Numbered from the stretch's first letter, positions 29,426 to 39,346 are shown. The stretch is DNA of 64,000 nucleotides from Mycobacterium stomatepiae (GCF_010731715.1 NZ_AP022587.1:1116001-1180000), one strand, 5' to 3'. A program made the numbers and translations. The notes: generated by a model not told the origin, from the sequence alone.

Positions 29426-29826
29426 GCCGGATGGACGCCGCAAGTGCAGGCATCGATCGACGGACAGGTGCAGCTCATCCCCCACTCGATGACGGCGCCC
29501 GCCCGCGCCAACGACGCCATCTGGTCGTCGATCTCGGCGAGTTTGGCCTCGGCCAGCGCGCGACTGGCCGGACGCCCGGACGCATCGTCGGCGAATAGCA
29601 GCTGGATTTCGTCCAGCGCGAAGCCGGCGGATTTGCACAGCCCGATGACCTCGAGGCGGGCCAGGATCGAGTCGTCGTAGCGGCGCCGTCCGCCCAGCCG
29701 CGGCGGCGCCGGCAGCAGCCCGATCTGCTCGTAATAGCGCAGCGTGGTCGCGGCCACCCCGGATTCGCGCGCGACGTCACCGATCGTGAGTGTCGCCCGC
29801 TCCCGGGTGGTTGCCGCGGCAGCCAT
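29422..29826 (-). CDS. MerR-family regulator with C-terminal cysteine cluster
   Basis: A 134-residue protein. The N-terminal MerR helix-turn-helix is LTIGDVARESGVAATTLRYYEQIGLL, then GRRRYDDSILARLEVIGLCKSAGF and a dimerisation helix. The C-terminus has SCTCPSIDACTCG, four Cys in two CxC pairs, which resembles metal- or Fe-S-sensing members. The ATG at 29826 follows GGGAGG with 4 bases between. It is divergent from a PPOX-type gene across 60 bases containing a MerR-like dyad. Probably controls that gene in response to metal or redox stress (inference). Confidence 0.85.
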   Translation of the reverse strand: MAAAATTRERATLTIGDVARESGVAATTLRYYEQIGLLPAPPRLGGRRRYDDSILARLEVIGLCKSAGFALDEIQLLFADDASGRPASRALAEAKLAEIDDQMASLARAGAVIEWGMSCTCPSIDACTCGVHPA

Positions 29827-29848
29827 CGAACCTCCCTGCAGCGTCGTA

Positions 29849-29871
29849 CTTGACTTCGAGCCAACTCTAAG
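29849..29871. promoter_or_regulatory. Candidate MerR operator/promoter
   Basis: CTTGACTT and the half-site AACTCTAAG form an imperfect dyad between the divergent MerR and PPOX genes. TTGACT inside it could be a -35 element, with the long spacer typical of MerR-controlled promoters. The symmetry is weak, so the call rests mainly on position. Confidence 0.35.
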
Positions 29872-29886
29872 TCGTTGACTAAGACC

Positions 29887-30321
29887 ATGCACAACAGCGC
29901 ACTCGGCGATGCCCGCTACGCCCTGCTCCGATCGTTTAGGCCCGACGGCACACCCCGCGACACCCCGATCTGGTTCGCGATGGATGGCGACGCATTGGTG
30001 TTCCGGACCAAGGTCGGCCCGAAGACCAAACGCCTGACCGCCCATCCCGACATCGAGCTGCGCGCGTGCGACCACCGCGGCCGGGTTCGCGACGGGGCGG
30101 CGACGCTGGCCGGGCGCGCCGCGCTGTTGTCGGGCGCCGAGGCCGAACGCGCCAATCGGATCCTGCACCGGCGCTACGGCTGGCAGTGGAATATCGTCCC
30201 GCTGATCAAGGTGCCCGGCGTGACCAACGTGCACCGGAATCTGGGGATCCGCGAGAAGCTGCGCCGGGCCCGCGCCCGCGGGGTCTGGCCCGACAGCGTC
30301 ATCGTCCGGGTGCAGCTGTAG
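29887..30321 (+). CDS. PPOX-class F420-dependent oxidoreductase-like protein
   Basis: A 144-residue split-barrel protein with YALLRSFRPDGTPRDTPIWF, ALVFRTKVGPKTKRL and ELRACDHRGRV, the pattern of the PPOX-class, probable F420-dependent oxidoreductase group (Rv2061-type). It probably performs a reductive reaction with F420 or flavin. The ATG at 29887 is used; a TTG at 29875 is possible. No clear ribosome-binding site precedes it, so a leaderless or near-leaderless transcript is possible. Divergent from the MerR gene. The IS30 remnant begins 68 bases after its stop. Confidence 0.8.
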   Translation: MHNSALGDARYALLRSFRPDGTPRDTPIWFAMDGDALVFRTKVGPKTKRLTAHPDIELRACDHRGRVRDGAATLAGRAALLSGAEAERANRILHRRYGWQWNIVPLIKVPGVTNVHRNLGIREKLRRARARGVWPDSVIVRVQL

Positions 30322-30389
30322 GGATGCGGCGCATTGAGTGTGTGCCTACGGCTTTGCGTGTGCGCTGGCGGCGCAAAATCTGCGGTGGA

Positions 30390-31688
30390 TTCAAGGTTTG
30401 GTTGCAACAGTTGTGTCTGTCGGGGTGGACAGTAGCTTGTTGAGGCGGTTGGTGGGGTTGTCCCAGTTGAAGCGTTTTCGGGGTCGTCCGTTGAGTTCGT
30501 CGGCGACGTAGGCGAGGTGTTCGGCGTCGTGCACCGAAAGGTCGGTGCCCTTTGGAAAGTATTGCCGTAGTAGGCCGTTGGTGTTCTCATTGCTACCGCG
30601 CTGCCAGGGTGAGTGGGGATCGCAGAAGTAAACCTCGATGCCGGTGTCGATGCTGATGCGGGCGTGGTGGGCCATTTCGTGGCCTTGGTCCCAGGTCACG
30701 GTGCGGCGCAAGGTGGCGGGCAGGTCTTTGACCGCGGCGATCATGGCCTCGGCGACGGCCTCGGCGCTACGGGTATGGGGTAGGTGCAGCAGTCGGACAT
30801 ATCCGGTGGAACGTTCAACCAGCGTGCCGATTTGAGAGGCCTGGTCCTTGCCGATGATCAGGTCTCCTTCCCAATGGCCTGGCACGGCGCGGTCGTTAGC
30901 TTCGGCGGGCCGCTCACTGATGTTGACCATGCCTTGGATACGGCCGCGGCCGTCACCGGCGCGGCCCGTCGGCGCGGTTTACGCAACGCGCGCCCGGTGC
31001 GCAGGCATGTCCTCAGTTCCCGGCGCAGTTCTCCGCGCCCTTGCACGTAAAGCGCCTGGTAGATGGTTTCGTGGGACACCTGCATCTCCGGGCGGTCAGG
31101 ATAGGTCGCGGTCAATACCCCGGCGATCTGTTCGGGGCTGTACTTGTTGACCAACAACGCTTGCACCTCGGCCCGCAATTGCTCACAGCGGCCCAACTTG
31201 CCGGTCTTGGGTCGACGCGCCCGTTGCTCGCTGCGCCGCTGAGCGATGCGCGCCGAGTAGCCCGACTTCGCGTCCCAACCGGCCCGGCGGGCCCGAACCG
31301 ATACCGGGCGCGATAACGGCCCACATGCCCTCGCATGACACCGTTGTGGGCAATCTCGCGCATGATCGTCGACGGCGCCCGGCCCAACCGGCGCGCCATC
31401 GAACGGATCGACTCACCGTGCGCGGTGCCGATCATGATCTGTTCACGCTCATCCGCCGACAGCCGCGGCCGTCGCTGTCCTTGAGGCTTTGACCATCGTG
31501 GATTCACACCACCAAACCTGCGAAACCACTTGCTACCGCACGTCGCCGACACGCCGACCGCCACCCCGGCATCCTCCGAGGACCATCCCGCAGCGATCAA
31601 ATCCCAATACCGCCGCTGCACCACCAACAACTGAGGCTGACCCGTCATCAACACCCCTAACTACGAAGTGTTGCAACCACCCCTTGAA
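30390..31688 (-). mobile_element. IS30-family insertion sequence, decayed
   Basis: A 1,299-base element bounded by terminal inverted repeats: TTCAAGGTTTGGTTGCAACA at 30390-30409 matches, in reverse complement, the sequence at 31666-31688, with 20 of 23 positions identical over the full arms. It contains a broken IS30-type transposase on the minus strand whose stop codon lies inside the left repeat. I see no target-site duplication next to the repeats. It lies between the PPOX-like gene and the 3' end of dnaE1, 57 bases beyond the dnaE1 stop. Confidence 0.85.
30391..31654 (-). pseudogene. IS30-family transposase, two frameshifts
   Basis: Three frames together make one IS30 transposase. The first (from 31654) has the HTH region ADEREQIMIGTAHGESI and APSTIMREIAHNG. 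Near 31290 the reading shifts to a frame with SPEQIAGVL and VSHETIYQALYVQGRGELRRE. Near 30960 it shifts again to the DDE catalytic part with GHWEGDLIIGKDQ, VTWDQGHEMA and SPWQRGSNENTNGLLRQYFP, which includes the last catalytic Glu. All catalytic residues are present, so only the reading frame is lost. Not expected to transpose on its own. Confidence 0.8.
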
Positions 31689-31745
31689 CTCAAGGGCCGA
31701 AATCCCGCCCTGGCCGCGCACTCGCGGCGGCGAGCGCTTCGCTGC

Positions 31746-34700
31746 CTAACTGCCCAGGCAGCCCGGGCCGAGGAGTTCCTTCAGGTCGCCCATCAGCGCC
31801 GGTGACGGCGTCACCCGCAGCGACTGATCGAGCTCCAGCCTGGTGATCCGGTCGCCGCTGATCAGCCGCAGATGCACCTGCGAGGTGCCCGGATGCCGCG
31901 CCAGCACCTGCTTGAGCGCGCTCACCTTGTCGATGGTGCACTGCCGGGTGGGCAGGCTGACCGCGATCGGCCGGTTCGGCTGGGCATTGGAAAAGTCCGG
32001 CACCACAAGCTCATTGGCGATCAGCGAGATCCGGTCGTCGCGGATCGCGACCTTGGCGTTGACCAGCACCACCGCGTCGTCGACGATGTCGGCGCCGTAG
32101 GCGGAGTATGCGTGCGGGAAGAACATCACCTCGATGCCACCGGTGAGGTCTTCCAATTGGGCTGATGCCCAAGGCATTCCGTTCTTGTTGACTCGACGGT
32201 TCACCGAGGCCAGGATGCCACCCACCCGCACCTGGGTCTCGTTGTTGACGTCGCCGTCGAGGATCGCCGGGATCTGGGTGTCGACCTGGGTGGCCAGCAG
32301 GTGCGCCACCCCGTTGAGCGGATGCCCGGAGACGTAGAGCCCCAGCATTTCCCGCTCCAGGGCGAGCTTGTGCTTGTCTTCCCACTCGTCCTCGGGCACC
32401 CGGATGGTGAACACCGCGTCCCCGCCCGCGTCGCCGCCGCCGAACAGGTCGTACTGGCCCATCGCCTCGGCCTTCTTGGTGCCCAGCACCGAGTCGACGG
32501 CGTCGGTATGCACCAGGAACAGCCCCTTGCGGGGGTGCCCCAGCGAATCGAAGGCGCCGGCCTTGATCAGCGATTCAGTGACCTTTTTGTTGCACGCGGA
32601 GATGTCGATCTTGTTCAGGTAGTCCGAGAAATCCGTGAATTTGCTTTTCTCGCTTCGGGTTTTGATCAGCGAGCCCACCACGTTGGCACCGACGTTGCGC
32701 ACCGCGCCGAGGCCGAAGCGGATGTCCTTGCCGACCGACGCGAAGTTGACCAGGGACTCGTTGACGTCCGGTGGCAGCACCGTGATGCCCAGCTTGCGGC
32801 AGTCGGCCAGGTAGACGGCGGCCTTGTCCTTGTCGTCGCCCACCGATGTCAACAGCCCGGCCATGTACTCGGCCGGGTAGTTGGCCTTCAGATAGGCGGT
32901 CCAGTAGGAGACCAGGCCGTAGCCCGCCGCGTGCGACTTGTTGAAGGCGTATCCGGCGAACGGAAGAATGGTGTCCCACAACGCCTTCACCGCCTTTTCG
33001 GAGAAACCGTTGGCGGTCATCCCCTCTTTGAAACCCTGATACTCGGCTTCGAGCACCTCGAGCTTCTTCTTGCCCATCGCCTTGCGCAGCGCATCGGCCT
33101 TACCCATCGAGTAGGAGGCGACCTTCTGGGCGATGAACATGATCTGCTCTTGGTAGACGATCAAACCGTATGTTTCGGAAAGGATCTCGCGCAGCGGTTC
33201 CTCGAGCTCCGGGTGAATCGGCTTGATCGCCTGGCGGGCGTTCTTGCGGTCGGCGTAGTCGTTGTGGGCGTTCATGCCCATCGGGCCCGGCCGATACAGC
33301 GCCAGCACGGCGACGATGTCGTTGAATTCGGTCGGTTGCATCCGGCGCAGCAGGTCGCGCATCGGCCCGCCGTCGAGCTGGAACACACCCAGGGTGTCAC
33401 CGCGGCCGAGCAGCTCATAGGTCGGCTTGTCGTCGAGCGGCACCGATTCCAGGTCGAGGTCAATTCCCCGGTTGGCCTTGATGTTGTCCAGCGCGTCGCC
33501 GATGATCGTCAGGTTGCGCAGGCCGAGGAAGTCCATCTTCAGCAGGCCGATGGCCTCACACGACGGGTAGTCCCAGCCGGTGATGATGGCGCCGTCCTGC
33601 GGCCGCTTCCACACCGGGATGGCCTCGGTCAGCGGCTCACTGCTCATGATCACCGCGCACGCGTGCACGCCGGCGTTACGGATCAGGCCCTCGAGGCCGC
33701 GCGCCGTCTGGTAGATGGTGCGCACGTCCGGGTCGGTCTCGATCAGGCTGCGCACCTCGGACGCTTCCTTGAACCGCTCGTGGGACGGGTCGGTGATGCC
33801 CGACAGCGGGATGTCCTTGGCCATGATTGGCGGCGGCAGCGCCTTGGTGATCCGGTCGGCGATCGCGAACCCCGGCTGCCCATAGTGGATGCGCGCCGAA
33901 TCCTTCAGCGCCGCTTTGGTTTTAATCGTGCCGAAGGTGATGACCTGCGCTACGCGGTCGGAGCCCCACTTGTCGGCGGCGTAGCGCACCATCTCACCGC
34001 GACGGCGGTCGTCGAAGTCGATATCGATATCGGGCGCCGACGGCCGTTCCGGGTTGAGGAACCGCTCGAACAGCAGGCCGTGCGGAATCGGGTCGATGTT
34101 GGTGATGCCCAGCGCCCAGGCCACCAGCGATCCCGCCGCCGAACCACGCCCCGGCCCGACCCGGATGTCGATGGACTTGGCGTGGTTGATCAGGTCGGCG
34201 ACGATCAGGAAGTAGGCCGGAAAGCCCTTGTCGCAGATGACCTTGATCTCGTACTCGGCCCGCTCGATGTAATCCTGACCCACCCCGGACGGAAATCGCC
34301 GCTGCAGTCCCGCCATCACCTCGTGGTGCAGCCAGGTCGCCTGGTCGTGCCCCTCGGGCACCGGGTAGACCGGCATCCGGTCGCGTGGCGCCCACACGTC
34401 TGCGTAGGACTGCACCCGCTCGGCGATCAGCAGGGTGGAATCGCAAGCGCCCGGCACCTGACCGTCCCAGAGCTCGCGCATCTCGGCGGCCGACTTGAGG
34501 TAGTAGCCGTCCCCGTCGAACTTGAACCGGTTGGGGTCCGAGAGCGTCTTGCCGGTCTGCACGCACAGCAACGCCTCGTGATTGTGCGAGTGGTCGCGGG
34601 TCACGTAGTGGCAGTCGTTGGTGGCCAGTGGCGGGATGCCGAGCTTGCGGCCGATCTCGAGCAGGCCGTCGCGGACCCGCGTCTCGATGGACAGCCCGTG

Positions 34701-35312
34701 GTCCATCAGCTCCAGGAAGAAGTTGTCGGCACCGAAGATCTCGCGCCACTTGGCGGCCGCCTCCAGCGCCTCGCGCTCATGCCCCAGCCGAAGCCGGGTC
34801 TGCACCTCACCCGACGGGCACCCGGTGGTGGCGATGATGCCCTCGGCGTGTTCGGCGATCAGCTCGGCGTCCATCCGCGACCACTTGCCGAGCTGACCCT
34901 CGAAGGAGGCCAACGACGACAGCTTGAACAGGTTGCGCAACCCGCTGGCGTTTTCGGCCACCATCGTCATGTGGGTGTAGGCGCCACTGCCGGAGACGTC
35001 GTCGGACTTCTGGCCCGGGTCGCCCCACAGAATGCGCTTGGTGTCGAAGCGCGAGGCCGGCGCGATGTAGGCCTCGACGCCGATGATCGGCTTGATCCCG
35101 ACCTTGGTCGCCGCGTTGTAGAACTCGCTGGCGCCGAACATGTTTCCGTGGTCGGTCATGCCCACCGCGGGCATCTCGAGCCGCTGGACCTCGGCCAGCA
35201 TCGGCGTGATCTTCGCGGCACCGTCGAGCATCGAGTACTCGGTGTGGTTGTGCAGGTGCACGAAGGACGACCCGCGAGGTGCGCTCGCGCTCGGAGCAGA
35301 CGAACCGGTCAT
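31746..35312 (-). CDS. dnaE1: DNA polymerase III alpha subunit (replicative)
   Basis: A 1,188-residue C-family polymerase, the chromosomal replicase of mycobacteria. It opens with a PHP domain ([15 protein letters not shown], then [10 protein letters not shown]), which in mycobacterial DnaE1 is an active 3'-5' proofreading exonuclease. The catalytic Asp motif is PDIDIDFDD, preceded by [29 protein letters not shown] and [11 protein letters not shown] are in the palm and fingers. Helix-hairpin-helix and OB-fold regions follow ([15 protein letters not shown]). The ATG at 35312 gives a Ser/Ala-rich leader a few residues longer than the M. tuberculosis protein. Essential gene. Confidence 0.96.
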   Translation of the reverse strand: MTGSSAPSASAPRGSSFVHLHNHTEYSMLDGAAKITPMLAEVQRLEMPAVGMTDHGNMFGASEFYNAATKVGIKPIIGVEAYIAPASRFDTKRILWGDPGQKSDDVSGSGAYTHMTMVAENASGLRNLFKLSSLASFEGQLGKWSRMDAELIAEHAEGIIATTGCPSGEVQTRLRLGHEREALEAAAKWREIFGADNFFLELMDHGLSIETRVRDGLLEIGRKLGIPPLATNDCHYVTRDHSHNHEALLCVQTGKTLSDPNRFKFDGDGYYLKSAAEMRELWDGQVPGACDSTLLIAERVQSYADVWAPRDRMPVYPVPEGHDQATWLHHEVMAGLQRRFPSGVGQDYIERAEYEIKVICDKGFPAYFLIVADLINHAKSIDIRVGPGRGSAAGSLVAWALGITNIDPIPHGLLFERFLNPERPSAPDIDIDFDDRRRGEMVRYAADKWGSDRVAQVITFGTIKTKAALKDSARIHYGQPGFAIADRITKALPPPIMAKDIPLSGITDPSHERFKEASEVRSLIETDPDVRTIYQTARGLEGLIRNAGVHACAVIMSSEPLTEAIPVWKRPQDGAIITGWDYPSCEAIGLLKMDFLGLRNLTIIGDALDNIKANRGIDLDLESVPLDDKPTYELLGRGDTLGVFQLDGGPMRDLLRRMQPTEFNDIVAVLALYRPGPMGMNAHNDYADRKNARQAIKPIHPELEEPLREILSETYGLIVYQEQIMFIAQKVASYSMGKADALRKAMGKKKLEVLEAEYQGFKEGMTANGFSEKAVKALWDTILPFAGYAFNKSHAAGYGLVSYWTAYLKANYPAEYMAGLLTSVGDDKDKAAVYLADCRKLGITVLPPDVNESLVNFASVGKDIRFGLGAVRNVGANVVGSLIKTRSEKSKFTDFSDYLNKIDISACNKKVTESLIKAGAFDSLGHPRKGLFLVHTDAVDSVLGTKKAEAMGQYDLFGGGDAGGDAVFTIRVPEDEWEDKHKLALEREMLGLYVSGHPLNGVAHLLATQVDTQIPAILDGDVNNETQVRVGGILASVNRRVNKNGMPWASAQLEDLTGGIEVMFFPHAYSAYGADIVDDAVVLVNAKVAIRDDRISLIANELVVPDFSNAQPNRPIAVSLPTRQCTIDKVSALKQVLARHPGTSQVHLRLISGDRITRLELDQSLRVTPSPALMGDLKELLGPGCLGS

Positions 35313-35557
35313 AGGGACGCCAGTCTATGACCCACTACCGACGCATTCTCGGCGTGTCGCGCAAGTGTGTCTCGGGACTTTTCTTGAGGCTTCGCGATGC
35401 CGGTGAGGACGATCGCCAACATCCGGTCCGCCTCGCCGTCGCCGGCGGTTTCGGTGGCCATCGCTATGGCGTTGACGAGGGTGATGACGTCGCCGAGGGT
35501 GACATCGCTCCGCACGACGCCGTCGACCTGGGCACGGTGCGGTGACCGCAGGGGCAA
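35309..35557 (-). pseudogene. C-terminal remnant of a TetR-family regulator
   Basis: The minus-strand frame ending at 35309 reads GVVRSDVTLGDVITLVNAIAM and later DRMLAIVLTGI, which is the C-terminal ligand domain pattern of SbtR-type TetR regulators. No N-terminal helix-turn-helix is visible upstream. The 100 bases before it (35558-35658) contain only short fragments. It overlaps the dnaE1 start by 4 bases. I read it as a decayed gene in the 345-base gap between dnaE1 and the SRPBCC gene, not an active regulator. Confidence 0.55.
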
Positions 35558-35658
35558 TGGCGATCACCTTGCGGCCGACGAGGCCCGGTTTCTGGACCGG
35601 TCCCGGACGCGAACCCGCCTGGTGTCGGACTACGTCACCACGGGCCAGCGTCGGGCGG

Positions 35659-36090
35659 TTAGCCGTACAGCTCGACGAAATTCTTCAGCGACTTCTCGAC
35701 GTCGCCCTTGACCGCGCGGGCCGCCGCCGATCCGACCGGGCCGAACAACGCCCGACCCCCCAGCTCAAGCCGCAAACCGAGGGTCGCCCCTGCACCGGTG
35801 GGCCGCACGGTCAGGGTGACGCCGTACTTCGCTCCGCCCTTGCCCGCGCCGGACATCGCGACCTCATGCGGCGGGTCCCACTTGGTCACCGTCCAGGTCA
35901 CCCGGTTGCGCATGCCCTTGGCCCGCGCCACGCCAATGACCTGGGTGCCTTCGGCGATCTCGTCGGGCAGCTCGCTGCGCCACCCCTCGTGCAGCGTCAG
36001 CCAGTCGCCCAGGTCCGACAGATCCGAGACGTGATCCCACATGTCCTGCGGGCTCATCGGTACGTCGGCGGTCAGCTCCACAGCGGCCAT
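35659..36090 (-). CDS. SRPBCC/polyketide-cyclase-like protein, Rv1546 homologue
   Basis: A 143-residue protein of the START/SRPBCC ligand-binding fold. It begins [20 protein letters not shown], has [17 protein letters not shown] central strands ([17 protein letters not shown]), and ends in a long C-terminal helix ([21 protein letters not shown]), which is the family layout. Length and place match Rv1546, next to dnaE1 in M. tuberculosis. The ligand is unknown. Related mycobacterial proteins have been discussed as toxins or lipid-binding proteins, but nothing here decides this. Confidence 0.82.
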   Translation of the reverse strand: MAAVELTADVPMSPQDMWDHVSDLSDLGDWLTLHEGWRSELPDEIAEGTQVIGVARAKGMRNRVTWTVTKWDPPHEVAMSGAGKGGAKYGVTLTVRPTGAGATLGLRLELGGRALFGPVGSAAARAVKGDVEKSLKNFVELYG

Positions 36091-36140
36091 CTCGCCAACC
36101 TAGCCCCGCGGCGGGTGTGCGCCCCGGGTTTTGCCGAGCG

Positions 36141-36944
36141 TCAGCGGCTGGGGCCGCCACGAAACCTGTTCCCGATGCGGATCGCCGGCAGCAGCAGGCT
36201 GCGCGGCGTGTACCTGCCGCCGTTGCTGACGACCTTGGGGACGACGCCGGGGACGACGGTGCGCTTGCCGGACAGCATCCCCTCGATCGCGGCTTCGGCG
36301 ACGTCGGCCGGCGAAACCTGCGCCAGGGGCACGCTGAAGCGCGTGGCGTTGGCGATCTCGGCCCACTCGGTGGGCACCGGGCCCGGGCACAGCGCCGTCA
36401 CCGACACCCCCGTCCCATGCAGCTCCTCGTGCACGGCTTCGGAGAAGGTCTGCACAAAGGCCTTGGTCGCGGAGTACACCGCCATGTAGGGAAGCGGCTG
36501 AAACGCGGCGATCGACGCGATGTTCATCACCGCTCCGGCGCCGCGCTCGACCATGCCGGGCAGCGCCGCATGCGTGAGTTCCATCAACACCAGCGCGTTG
36601 AGCGTGACCTCTTCACTCTCGCGTTCGACCGGCAACTCGTGAAAGACCCCGCTGGTGCCGAAGCCGGCGCTGTTGCACAGGCCCGCGATCGGTTCGGCGC
36701 GCAGCCGGTCGGCCAATTTCGCCCGCCCCTTGACGTCGCTGAGGTCCAACGGCATGACCTCGACCGCGACCGAGTATTCGGTCCCCAGTTCGTCGGCGAT
36801 CTCGTCGAGACGCTCGCGCCGCCGCGCGACGAGCACCAGCGGGAAGCCGCGACGGGCCAGACCGCGAGCCAGTTCGGCGCCGATCCCGGAGGAGGCACCG
36901 GTGATGACGACGGTCGACTGACTGCCGGATTTCGGAAGGCTCAT
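36141..36944 (-). CDS. Short-chain dehydrogenase/reductase, Rv1544 homologue
   Basis: A 267-residue classical SDR. Cofactor-binding TGASSGIG near the N-terminus, NSAGFG, and the catalytic set Ser (ASIAAF region) with YSATK are visible. LVARRRERLDEIA after beta-2 suggests NADP(H) preference. The ATG at 36944 gives 267 residues, the length I recall for Rv1544; the longer open frame runs into the upstream SDR gene. It follows that gene by 4 bases, so the two are co-transcribed. Substrate unknown, possibly a fatty or keto compound. Confidence 0.9.
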   Translation of the reverse strand: MSLPKSGSQSTVVITGASSGIGAELARGLARRGFPLVLVARRRERLDEIADELGTEYSVAVEVMPLDLSDVKGRAKLADRLRAEPIAGLCNSAGFGTSGVFHELPVERESEEVTLNALVLMELTHAALPGMVERGAGAVMNIASIAAFQPLPYMAVYSATKAFVQTFSEAVHEELHGTGVSVTALCPGPVPTEWAEIANATRFSVPLAQVSPADVAEAAIEGMLSGKRTVVPGVVPKVVSNGGRYTPRSLLLPAIRIGNRFRGGPSR

Positions 36945-36948
36945 CGCG

Positions 36949-37965
36949 TCACCAGTGAATTCCGCGAGTCGCCTGCACGAACGTCTCGCTTCGTCTATCG
37001 AATGCCGATGTACCGGAAGCGGATTCGTCACCCTTGGCGGCGTGAGAGTCGTCGAACATGGCGAACGCCCGGTTGCGCACCCGATCCATCACCGCCGGGT
37101 TGACGGCGTCGGCGACGGCGGCGAACTGCCCGAACGGCGAACTGGCCCGCCGCGGCCGGTGCACGATCGCGTCGGTGATCACCCCGGCCGCCTGATCCGG
37201 CGTCAGCGCCGGGAATTTGTCGTACATCTTGGTCGGGCTGATCATCGGCGTACGCACCAGCGCCATGTGCACCGTGGTGAACTTGACGTCGTCGTTCACC
37301 ACTTCGGCTTGCAGCGCGTCACAGAGACTGTCCAGCGCGGACTTGCTGGCAATGTAGGCGCCGAAACGCGGTGCGCGGGTCTGCACGCCGACGGACGAGA
37401 CATTGACGATGTGCCCGAAACCACGCTCGCGCATGCCTGGGATGAACTTGAGGATGAGCTGGACCGCGCCCAGATAGTTCAGCTGCATCGTGCGCTGGTA
37501 GTCGTGAATCCGGTCGTAGGACAGTGCCAACGAGCGCCGGATGGACCGGCCCGCGTTGTTGATCAGGATGTCTACTCCCCCAAGCTCGCTGAGCACCTTG
37601 TCGGCCATCGCCGCGATGGCGTCCATGTCCGAGAGGTCGCACGGGTAGACGTGGGCGACGCCGCCGTCGCGGCGGATCTCGTCTGCGACCCTCTCGAGGT
37701 TCTCCGGTGTGCGGGCGACCAGCACCACCTGGCCGCCGGCTTCGGCGATCTTCTTCGCCGCGGCCTCCCCGATGCCCGACGATCCGCCGGTGATCAGGAC
37801 GGTCTTGCCGTCGACGGCCTCGTTGAGGCTGTGGCCCTGGACGGCGTCAAGCAGATTCCTCAGATAGAAGGGGCGATATCGCCCGGCCGAGTTGGGGGTA
37901 TTGATGATGTTGGAGACCACCGCGAATGGCTTTTCCACCAAGTTCGTCAAGTCACCAAGGTTCAT
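36949..37965 (-). CDS. SDR-family probable fatty acyl-CoA reductase, Rv1543 homologue
   Basis: A 338-residue SDR with an N-terminal extension of about 55 residues before TGGSSGIGEAA. NNAGRS, VSSVGVQT and YIASKSALDSL carry the fold's catalytic residues. The C-terminus has about 40 extra residues. It matches Rv1543, described as a possible fatty acyl-CoA reductase, which would make long-chain aldehydes or alcohols. The ATG is at 37965 with GGAGCG-like purines upstream. First of the two-SDR operon and divergent from glbN across 222 bases. Confidence 0.88.
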   Translation of the reverse strand: MNLGDLTNLVEKPFAVVSNIINTPNSAGRYRPFYLRNLLDAVQGHSLNEAVDGKTVLITGGSSGIGEAAAKKIAEAGGQVVLVARTPENLERVADEIRRDGGVAHVYPCDLSDMDAIAAMADKVLSELGGVDILINNAGRSIRRSLALSYDRIHDYQRTMQLNYLGAVQLILKFIPGMRERGFGHIVNVSSVGVQTRAPRFGAYIASKSALDSLCDALQAEVVNDDVKFTTVHMALVRTPMISPTKMYDKFPALTPDQAAGVITDAIVHRPRRASSPFGQFAAVADAVNPAVMDRVRNRAFAMFDDSHAAKGDESASGTSAFDRRSETFVQATRGIHW

Positions 37966-38187
37966 CGGTTGTCGCTCCTTACGGCGGATGGTGTGACGTG
38001 GGTCATAGAGCCAACCTAGGGCATTGCGCGACGGCGACGAATGATGGCCGTCTCCTGAACGAGCCGAATCCTCTCACCGAGCAATCGAAGATGCCGGTAT
38101 CAGGCGGCAATCGGCTTGTTACGTCGGGCAATCCGAGCGTGATCACGGACTAACTGAGGGGCAACGACGAGGTGGTCCGCTGGTTAC

Positions 38188-38597
38188 ATGAAACTCTCGG
38201 CATCGTTCCGCAAGTTGGAGCCGACAACCATCTACCACCGCATCGGCGGGCACGAGGCGCTCGAAGTCGTCGTCGAGGACTTCTACGTGCGGGTGCTCGC
38301 CGACGATCAACTGTCCGGCTTCTTTACCGGAACGAATATGAACCGCCTCAAGGGCAAGCAGGTGGAGTTCTTCGCGGCCGCGCTCGCGGCCCGGAGCCCT
38401 ACCTCGGCGCCCCGATGAAACAAGTGCACCAGGGTCGCGGCATCACGATGCACCACTTCAGTTTGGTGGCCGGGCATTTGGCCGACGCCCTGGCCGCGGC
38501 GGGAGTACCGCCGAAAACGGTGACGGACATTCTGAACGCCATCGCACCCCTTGCCCCCGAGATCGCATCCGGCGAGGCCGGCACCGCCGCCCTCTAA
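38188..38597 (+). pseudogene. glbN: Truncated haemoglobin N, one-base frameshift
   Basis: The first frame (ATG 38188) carries the group-I truncated haemoglobin start with [19 protein letters not shown], including the distal Tyr33 and Gln58 of trHbN, up to VEFFAAAL. Near 38386 a base is missing: the text reads CTCGCGGCCCGG where CTCGGCGGCCCGG is expected. The rest ([23 protein letters not shown], with the haem-ligand His in VHQ) continues in another frame to TAA at 38597. Restoring one base gives 136 residues, as in Rv1542c. TrHbN oxidises nitric oxide to nitrate. As read, the protein would end at 38418 without the proximal His. Real loss or an assembly indel. Confidence 0.85.
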
Positions 38598-38677
38598 GCC
38601 AGGCAGCGCCTATGAATTTTGGCGGCGCACGGGCGTGTCGCGCACGATGAACTCGTCGCAGCCGGTAGTCAGCACGT

Positions 38678-39346
38678 ATGAGGCCGATCGCAGTCATCGC
38701 CGCCGTGCTGGTGGTGTTAGTGGGCGCGTGCACCTCCGCGACCAACAACAATGCAGCCCCCAGCTCCCCGCCCAGCCACCCGGCATCCGGCTCGCCATCC
38801 GCGGCGCCCACCAGCGGCAGTCCCCCTCCGATACCCGCAGCCGTCGACTGCACCAAACCGGCGAACGCCGCGCAACAGCCTATCTGCACCGACTCGCATC
38901 TGTTCGACCTCGAGCGCCAACTAGGCGACGCCTACCGGCGGGCGTTGGCCCGCCCCGGCACGGACCAATCCGCCGTAGCGGCCGCGCAGACCAGCTGGGC
39001 GTCGGGCCGTGACGACTGCGCCCGCAATGCCGATGTGCATACCTGTGTGCTGCAGGCCTATCAGACGCGGCTGGTGCAGTTGGCCATCGCCGACCCCGCC
39101 ACGGCAGCCCCGCCGGTCGTCACCTACCGCTGCCCCGCCACATCCGGCCCGCTGACCGCCCAGTTCTACAACCAGTTCGACCCGCAAACGGCGGTGCTCG
39201 ATTGGAAAGGCACCCAGCTGATCCTGTTCATCCTGCCGTCGGGCAGCGGCGCGAGATACGGCCGGCAGGGCTCCGAGTACTGGGAGCACCAGGGCCAGGT
39301 AACACTGGACTTCAACGGCACCAAGTTTGTCTGTTCGACGTCTTGA
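38678..39346 (+). CDS. lprI: Lipoprotein LprI, lysozyme inhibitor-like
   Basis: A 222-residue lipoprotein with an N-terminal signal and lipobox VGAC (Cys at residue 18), then a Ser/Pro/Ala-rich linker. A domain with four spaced Cys follows (CTKPANAAQQPICTD and later CARNADVHTC), the LprI/DUF1311 type. The C-terminal part (VTYRCPATSGPLTAQF to FVCSTS) is MliC-like. LprI of M. tuberculosis has been reported to inhibit lysozyme and is co-transcribed with glbN; here it follows the broken glbN by 80 bases. It should sit on the outer face of the membrane. Confidence 0.9.
   Translation: MRPIAVIAAVLVVLVGACTSATNNNAAPSSPPSHPASGSPSAAPTSGSPPPIPAAVDCTKPANAAQQPICTDSHLFDLERQLGDAYRRALARPGTDQSAVAAAQTSWASGRDDCARNADVHTCVLQAYQTRLVQLAIADPATAAPPVVTYRCPATSGPLTAQFYNQFDPQTAVLDWKGTQLILFILPSGSGARYGRQGSEYWEHQGQVTLDFNGTKFVCSTS

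Noticed and set aside
30380..31700. Target-site duplication flanking the IS30 element
   Set aside because: Bases next to the two terminal repeats (GGA before the left, CTC after the right) do not match, so no duplication can be claimed.
32301..35330. A very long open frame (over 1,000 codons) on the plus strand opposite dnaE1
   Set aside because: It mirrors dnaE1 codon by codon and has the His/Arg/Gln/Val-rich composition of an antisense shadow. GC-rich third positions keep the opposite strand free of stops. The same applies to long plus-strand frames across the NRPS genes (for example 51849-54260 and 56754-58103).
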